This document shows positions 58,901 to 64,000 of a stretch of DNA of 64,000 bases, in pieces. Origin of the DNA: Schizophyllum amplum (lineage: Eukaryota > Basidiomycota > Agaricomycetes > Agaricales > Schizophyllaceae). The notes under the pieces are model-generated. The model made no database searches and was not told the DNA's origin. It worked only from the letters and a program-made list of their open reading frames with translations. Position 1 is the stretch's first letter; each line of letters begins with the position of its first letter. The DNA lies in NCBI GenBank assembly GCA_007026445.1, contig VDMD01000094.1, positions 33,129 through 97,128 on the forward strand, written 5' to 3'. The position numbers were made by a program, and so were the translations under genes.

Positions 58901-60397
58901 GTACTTCTCGTCCATGTTGAGTGGTCCGGTACAATAAGAGCCATTGACCTGATCGGACATGAAAAGCCGCGCGAAAGCGGGAAACAGATACACGTACACG
59001 ACATAGAAGGAAACCATACCCAGAAGTGCGGGCAGCCTCCGAAGGTTCAGGCCGAAGAGCGCCGTCGTTTGTAGGGCCGTGAAGTAGTAGAAAGCTGCTA
59101 TGAAGTCCTTCCCATCACAGCTGAAGAATGTGTGGGCCCTGCGGTCGTCGTAGAACCCGCAGAAGTACCTGGCAGAAGGTTAGACATAAGGTCGCGGCGG
59201 ACCTCAGCGCACTCACATCGCGAAGATGACGTAGAAGGACCTGCGGCGTTTGAGGGGCGGAGATGAGTAAGGTCAGCAGTAACGGTGAACGAGACGCACC
59301 ATGACCACGTAGATACACAGACAACAATCTGGTACAGGATGGGATGTCGCTTGTGCCACCGAGCTATGATGAGGAAGGTGGGGGCGAATGCGCAGACCAA
59401 GCCGACCTGATGATGGCGAGAGATTAATGACGTTCATTATGATGGGGAAATGCGTACTCCATAGTACCAGATCTGGTCCATGAGTACATCTACATAACAA
59501 TGAGTGGGACGCATTGAGGCGAAGGAGGGACAGCGTACGCAGAGGCGAGGCAAAGGCGACCCCTAAGAGTATGTCAGCTTCGGTCCTAAAATGAATACTG
59601 AGGACACTCACCGAGAGCCCAGACGACGATAAACCATACTGCGGCCAGGAAGCGCAAGTTGCGGGTCGCATACCATTGATCCTATCGCAAATGTCAAGCC
59701 CAGGTACGAAAAAGCCTTCAAGCCACGCACGTCGATGTAGTTCCCCTCCGTCTCCTCGTCAGAGAACCTCCTTGTAAAGAAGCGACCAACAACCCGCAGG
59801 TGCGTGTGGTTATAGAAGCGGGGGAAGAGCGGTGACGGTGCCGTGTCATTCACGAAGCCGTCCCGTTGGTCGCTCTCTTCGAAGGGCAGACTGGACGTCC
59901 CTGGCGGGGTCCAACTATCATCGCCAGAGTCCGTGGAGGTGTCCGATTGTTCGTGCAACTTGTCGACAATGATTTCGTCCACGCCACGGTCGAAGTCAAC
60001 AGGGCTGTGCGTGGTCTGAATGGCGAGCGACGTTGTGCGGCCTGAGCTTGTGGTCGTCGGCGAGGATGGGCGGGTCGATGATCTGGCTCGAGGGGGGCGT
60101 GTCCGTAAGGATGAGTGACTGAATGGTGCGCCAGGCCGACTTTGACTTGCGGAGAAGGCCCGCGCCGAGTGCGTCCCGTATGGCGTCCTCCTCCCTGCGC
60201 CGTGATGAGACTGGTAGGGGTAGCATATGTGACCAGGATGTTGCCTTAGGCGGCTCGTTCTGGGACGAGGAAGGGGTGGCTTCGATCGAAGGAGCAACGT
60301 CCGGGTCTGCCGTCAGCCATTTCTCGCACTTTGTTGTTGTCTGGCCGGCGCTGCTGCTGCTTGGCGTCCAGAAGCGCATCGAGGGACGTGAGTGCAA
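55911..60397 (-). CDS. Membrane-bound hybrid histidine kinase
   Basis: A two-component sensor with kinase and receiver in one chain of about 1,200 residues. A charged N-terminal part is followed by about six membrane helices (RFLAAVWFIVVWALGVAF, GLVCAFAPTFLIIARW, ILYQIVVCVSTWSW, LLGMVSFYVVYVYLF). The H-box is SYVFHEVRVPLNVALLAVQN once a 50-nt intron with AT and AC ends (58366-58415) is removed; the donor is not GT. The ATPase has RLRQVITNLTSNACKFTPEG (N box), VEISDTGCGI (G1) and GKGSGLGLALVRSIVKQWGG (G2). The receiver has VLVVEDDDVTRAVMVRTLQR, phospho-acceptor Asp in ALVLLDNQMP and Lys in VYTKPATKDNLLEVL. The frame near 60004 needs a one-base correction to join the N-terminal segment. The stimulus is unknown. 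Confidence 0.9.
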
Positions 60398-61767
60398 CGC
60401 GGCGATGACGCCTGTTGTCCTGAGCCGTCCGGTCGCTGGCCGTGCCGATGAGCGCAGAAGACAAGTTGTCGTGCCTGGTAAATGACGCTGGCCGCTGCCG
60501 ATCTGCTCCCGGCTTCAGCTCACTGCGGCCCAATGCGGCTTCCAAGTTCCTCTGGTTACGGTCAACTCTTGAGCTCAGTCGTTCGCCAGAGCTTGGCAAA
60601 TTTTGCCGTTAAGCCAGCCACTCAGTTGCAGGGACATGCCACAACTGAACTTTGAGGAGATCGATGCAGCTCGCCGGCCGGATATTACAGTTCAACACGT
60701 AAATTCGACATGCATGCAGCCTTCGAGGCAAACCTCACCCAGACCTCCCTACTGAAGCTGAAGGCTCGGAAGCTAAGTTAGGCCAGGTATAGCAGTATTT
60801 GAGAGTATCTGGGAGATGGTGAACCTGCCCTTGGGCGTTGTACATCCCCCTTTCCCGGTCACCGCGCACTCCGACCGTCAGGCGTAAAGCTCACCTGCGC
60901 ATAGTCGTACTGCACGCTGACAGGCACCCAATCCACTACATCTAGGGTACATCTAGGGTTCGGGATACAAAGTTAGAGCACACAGAGTAAAGAGGCCATA
61001 AGGTGAGAATTTACGGCCGATTGAGCTTCGGATTCGGTTAGAAAAGAGCAGTCATCGCTGGCCCGCTCCTGGGAATCGGGGTGTGAAAGGCTTGCATTCA
61101 CCATGAAGATGGCGTCACAGGGCTCGTAGCACATCATGGTTAACGGACATCTGGCGGGGCTCCCGGCCGCGAACGTCGGTACAATACGGGAAGACACACT
61201 GGGTACTTCTCCGACGACAAGTTCAACATTGGCCGACCCACGGTCACGTGCCGGCATCGGAATGGACCCACATCTAGTAAGTACTACTACCACCTTACTG
61301 CTTACAACACAACGAAGACCCACGCTTTGGATGCTCGCCTCCATTCGTTCACACATCAGACTGATTTCTACGATAGAAATGGAGTATTATACAGATCAGA
61401 GCTGCTGCAAATGTGACGGCAGTCTGGATGAGCGACGGCTTTGAGGGATTACATCTTGCGTGGAATCCAACCAAAAAGTCGCATTGTGCGGTACGAGCAT
61501 GAACTGCGTAGAGATAACGTTACACTTCCAAAGGTCCTAAGGGGGTGAATAATGCTCTAAAATACAGATGATATAGCAGCTTTGACGCGAAGATGTACGG
61601 TTTACGCGAAAGATGTACGGTTTTGACGCGGTGCGAGGGTACACGACGCGGCAAGTGAATAGACGACGCGACAAGTGAATAAACGACGCGACAACAGAAT
61701 AGACGGCTTGTCACTCGACGCGAAGATATACGTTGTGTGCAGCGGATTACCGTGGGTTGTGCATAAT
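60398..61767. other. Intergenic region with a small tandem repeat
   Basis: 1.37 kb between the kinase start and the protease stop. Open frames here have no conserved features. A 20-bp repeat lies at 61643-61702. Confidence 0.45.
61643..61702. repeat. Three tandem copies of a 20-bp unit
   Basis: Units start at 61643, 61663 and 61683 and read ACGACGCGGCAAGTGAATAG with few changes. Related GACGCGAAGATGTACGG words lie just upstream (61575-61620). They sit in the 3' flank of the ubiquitin protease gene. Confidence 0.8.
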
Positions 61768-64000
61768 CTACAACGATGGGGTGGCGCAGGTGCGTGGTTG
61801 GCGTCGCCTACGGGGCCTTGACCCTCTGTAGAACAATACATATGCCTTCTGGCTCTAATAGAACGCGTTGGGTCAGCGAGGAGGGAATATAGGTGAAGAC
61901 ACACGCCACGCACGATCACTTGTCTCGGATCATGCAACTCCTTCGTGACGCTGTCGTCGCAGTAGTACCAGCGCCCGCCGGAAGAGATCGACGCGGTATC
62001 TGCATCACGGTCGTCAGCTCCCACTGGTGTCCAAAGTAAAAAACAGTCCACTCACAGTGCCCGCTGCTCAAATTACCAAAGTGGTTCGTCACCCCGTACA
62101 GGTCATACTTGTACGGTGGGGTCTGCGTCCGCGGGTCGTCTGCGACATCGGCATCCCACCGTTCAGCTGACTCTTGTCCGCGCCCATGGGCAAGGAGGGC
62201 GGCATGTACGACGTCAGATCGAGCGCCTTCACCGGGAAGTCGACGAAGGTGTCGATCTTGTCGGAGAACCGGCCGTGCGCCTCGAAGCGCTTGAGGTGAA
62301 TCACGAGCACGGGCGGGAGACGGGCGAGCATCAATGACTTGCTGGCGCTGCGCTTGACCTTACAGCGAGGGCAGTCCCTGGGAGCAACTTGAGCAATGCT
62401 AACTAAGACTGCGATAGGGCCGACTTACCATGCGTCGTCCTTCTCCAGCGTTTCTGAGTTGAAGAACGCATCCAAGCATGCTTTCAGATTCGCTTTCCCG
62501 CCACCCTTATATGTGGCACCGGCAGTGAAAGGATCGAGAACGTGTTGTAGGTCGTCGAGTCTGCCCGCAACGCGTCAGCGAGATGCTCCGTGCCTGTGAT
62601 ACGTAGACCCACCTGCCCACACGTCAAGCACTTGACCTGATTGCGCAACTGGCCCTGGAAGTAGTCCACGATGATGCTGTCGTTCCTCAGCCGCCACGCC
62701 TGCCACTCCTGCTCGCTCGCAATCTGCGGCGGCAGTCGCTCGAGCTCAGCCTCCTGCTCCGGCGTTCGTGTGTAGTTCTCGCGCTTCAGTATGCGATTGA
62801 GGTCCTCGTGGATGCCATCGAGCAGGAAGCTCAGGAACTCTTGTGAGTCGTGTTGGTCGGAGCCCTTATATTGGTCGTTGATGGCGCGTATGGCCCGCTA
62901 TACACCGGCATCAGTCTGCAGGCCACTACAAAGGACAATGGCTTTCATACCATGAACTCGCTAGGGATGAGCTGCGACTCACTCGACCACATTTGGTGCA
63001 CAAGGCAGCAAACGCGGCAGACAATACTCCCTTGCTTCCCATCGAATTATGCATGTTGATCGCGTTCTTCCATCGGGTATCTGCGAGCACACATGAGCAA
63101 AGCGAACATAATCCCAACCAACTCAACGCACCCTTGAAAAACTGCGCGAAGGGTATGGTTGCACTTAAGCACTGCAGCGGCGCGTTCACATAACACGTGT
63201 TGCCCAAATTCTTCAAGCCGGACACGCCGACCTTGTCGTCTCCCCAGAACATGACCGGATACTGCGAGCTTATTCGTGGCGGCCCGATAGCCGGGATAAG
63301 CGAGAACGAGGGCCGCTGCTTCAGCCACGGTCGGCTCGCTTGCCGCTCCAGGGCCGGCGAGGCCCGCCGCGGGTGGTGGGCGAATGGGCTGCGACGAGGA
63401 TAGCTCAGGGTAGTCGATTTGCCGGGTTGGCAAGTTCATGAGCGCCTCCTGTGACTGGTCGATGAAGTCGCTGCGCCGTCGCGTCATGGCAGGGACGGAC
63501 GCCTGCGGCGGTGAGGTGATGTCCATCCCGTTCTGAGAGGCCACGAAAGACGTGGAAGCAACCGAGCCCATCGCCGAAGCGCGCGGATACTGGGGGTATG
63601 TGATGGAGCGCCGTTCATCATCGAGTTGGACAAAGCGGTGACGGTGCGGCGATCTACAATTGCTCAGCATCGAAAATGGGAACAAAGAGGAAACCCACGT
63701 TAGCGCCATTTGAAGAGATAGACTGCTTAATCGCCGTTCGCCTAGACAAGGCGGTGGTGAGCCCATGCCGTTCATAGAGGTCTCGCGGGTGATCTGGTCA
63801 AGAGTGAGTGGGGTTTTTCGGTCACTTACGACTTTCGACGAACCGCATATGTCCAGCCGATTGGTCAAGCGAGTAAATGCGAGCGATGTTCCTGTACCGG
63901 AGGAGACATGGCGCCCGCTAACGACGGAGTCGTGCCAGAATGCGTGTCCGCTCTCGACCGATGTGGAGTGTAGAACGTACGCGGATCAAAGGCAGGTTGT
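61768..64000 (-). CDS. Ubiquitin-specific protease (Doa4/Ubp5/USP8-like), 5' part off window
   Basis: A deubiquitinase that releases ubiquitin from cargo. The catalytic Cys box is VGVSGLKNLGNTCYVNAPLQ, followed by CLSATIPFAQFFKG. Between come QEFLSFLLDGIHEDLNRI and VDYFQGQLRNQVKCLTCG. The zinc-knuckle end and finger reads DCPRCKVKRSASKSL. The C-terminal blocks are LPPVLVIHLKRFEAHGRFSD, KIDTFVDFPVKALDLTSYMP and LYGVTNHFGNLSSGHYTA with the catalytic His, then GRWYYCDDS. The last intron ends near 61856; the final exon reads SQKAYVLFYRGSRPRRRQP and stops at 61768-61770. Upstream exons to the edge are Ser/Pro-rich (QTLDQ, RRSDFIDQSQEALMNLPTRQ). The rhodanese-like N-terminus expected in Doa4 would lie outside the window. 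Confidence 0.93.

Noticed and set aside
1..64000. CRISPR array or bacterial operon features
   Set aside because: No spaced direct repeats of CRISPR type, and all genes have spliceosomal introns or fungal homologues.

Overview
The window reads as nuclear DNA of a basidiomycete fungus, most likely an Agaricomycete. Genes are close together on both strands and broken by many short GT-AG introns (about 45-60 nt). The best protein matches I can recall (a multi-domain ergothioneine synthase, hybrid histidine kinase, SHE3-like coiled-coil protein, F-box/leucine-rich family, integrase-core transposon protein) are typical of that group. No tRNA, rRNA or CRISPR array was found. All exon structures here are read by eye, so splice sites not given explicitly are approximate.

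Left part (1-16.4 kb): a partial thymine-DNA glycosylase (minus), a near-perfect 515-bp foldback element, the uracil-catabolism gene URC1 (minus), a HIRIP3-like chromatin protein (plus), an NCS1 nucleobase permease (minus), a mitochondrial-looking short-chain dehydrogenase (minus), ESCRT-II VPS25 (minus), an MDR-type alkenal reductase (minus), and an F-box/LRR gene broken by two frameshifts (minus).

Centre (about 17.05-31.30 kb): a roughly 14.2-kb giant DNA transposon candidate. It has short terminal inverted repeats around the core GTCCnTATTGGACAAAAA, a shared subterminal palindrome CGTGATCACG about 90-100 bp from each end, and possible ATTATG target duplications. It carries a multi-exon RING/HECT-like ubiquitin-ligase gene and an RGG-rich orphan gene reading in from the left, a DDE integrase-core gene reading in from the right, and several kb of strand-asymmetric purine-rich repeats between them. 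This is the most unusual system in the window.

Right part (31.3-64 kb): ergothioneine synthase EGT1 (plus), a second foldback element, a SHE3-like coiled-coil protein (minus), an intact F-box/LRR gene (minus), a TBC Rab-GAP of the gyp10 type (plus), a second intact F-box/LRR gene (plus) and a relic of a third, an orphan Ser/Pro-rich protein (plus), an HMG-box factor (plus), a protein with two RanBP1-like folds (plus), a RING-finger protein (plus), a Ran-binding nucleoporin/Yrb2-like protein (minus), a membrane hybrid histidine kinase (minus) with what looks like an AT-AC intron inside its H-box, and a partial ubiquitin-specific protease (minus) running off the right edge.

Functional links are modest: URC1 and the NCS1 permease sit within 5 kb and could serve uracil salvage and catabolism, and the F-box family has expanded locally around the giant element and the TBC gene.
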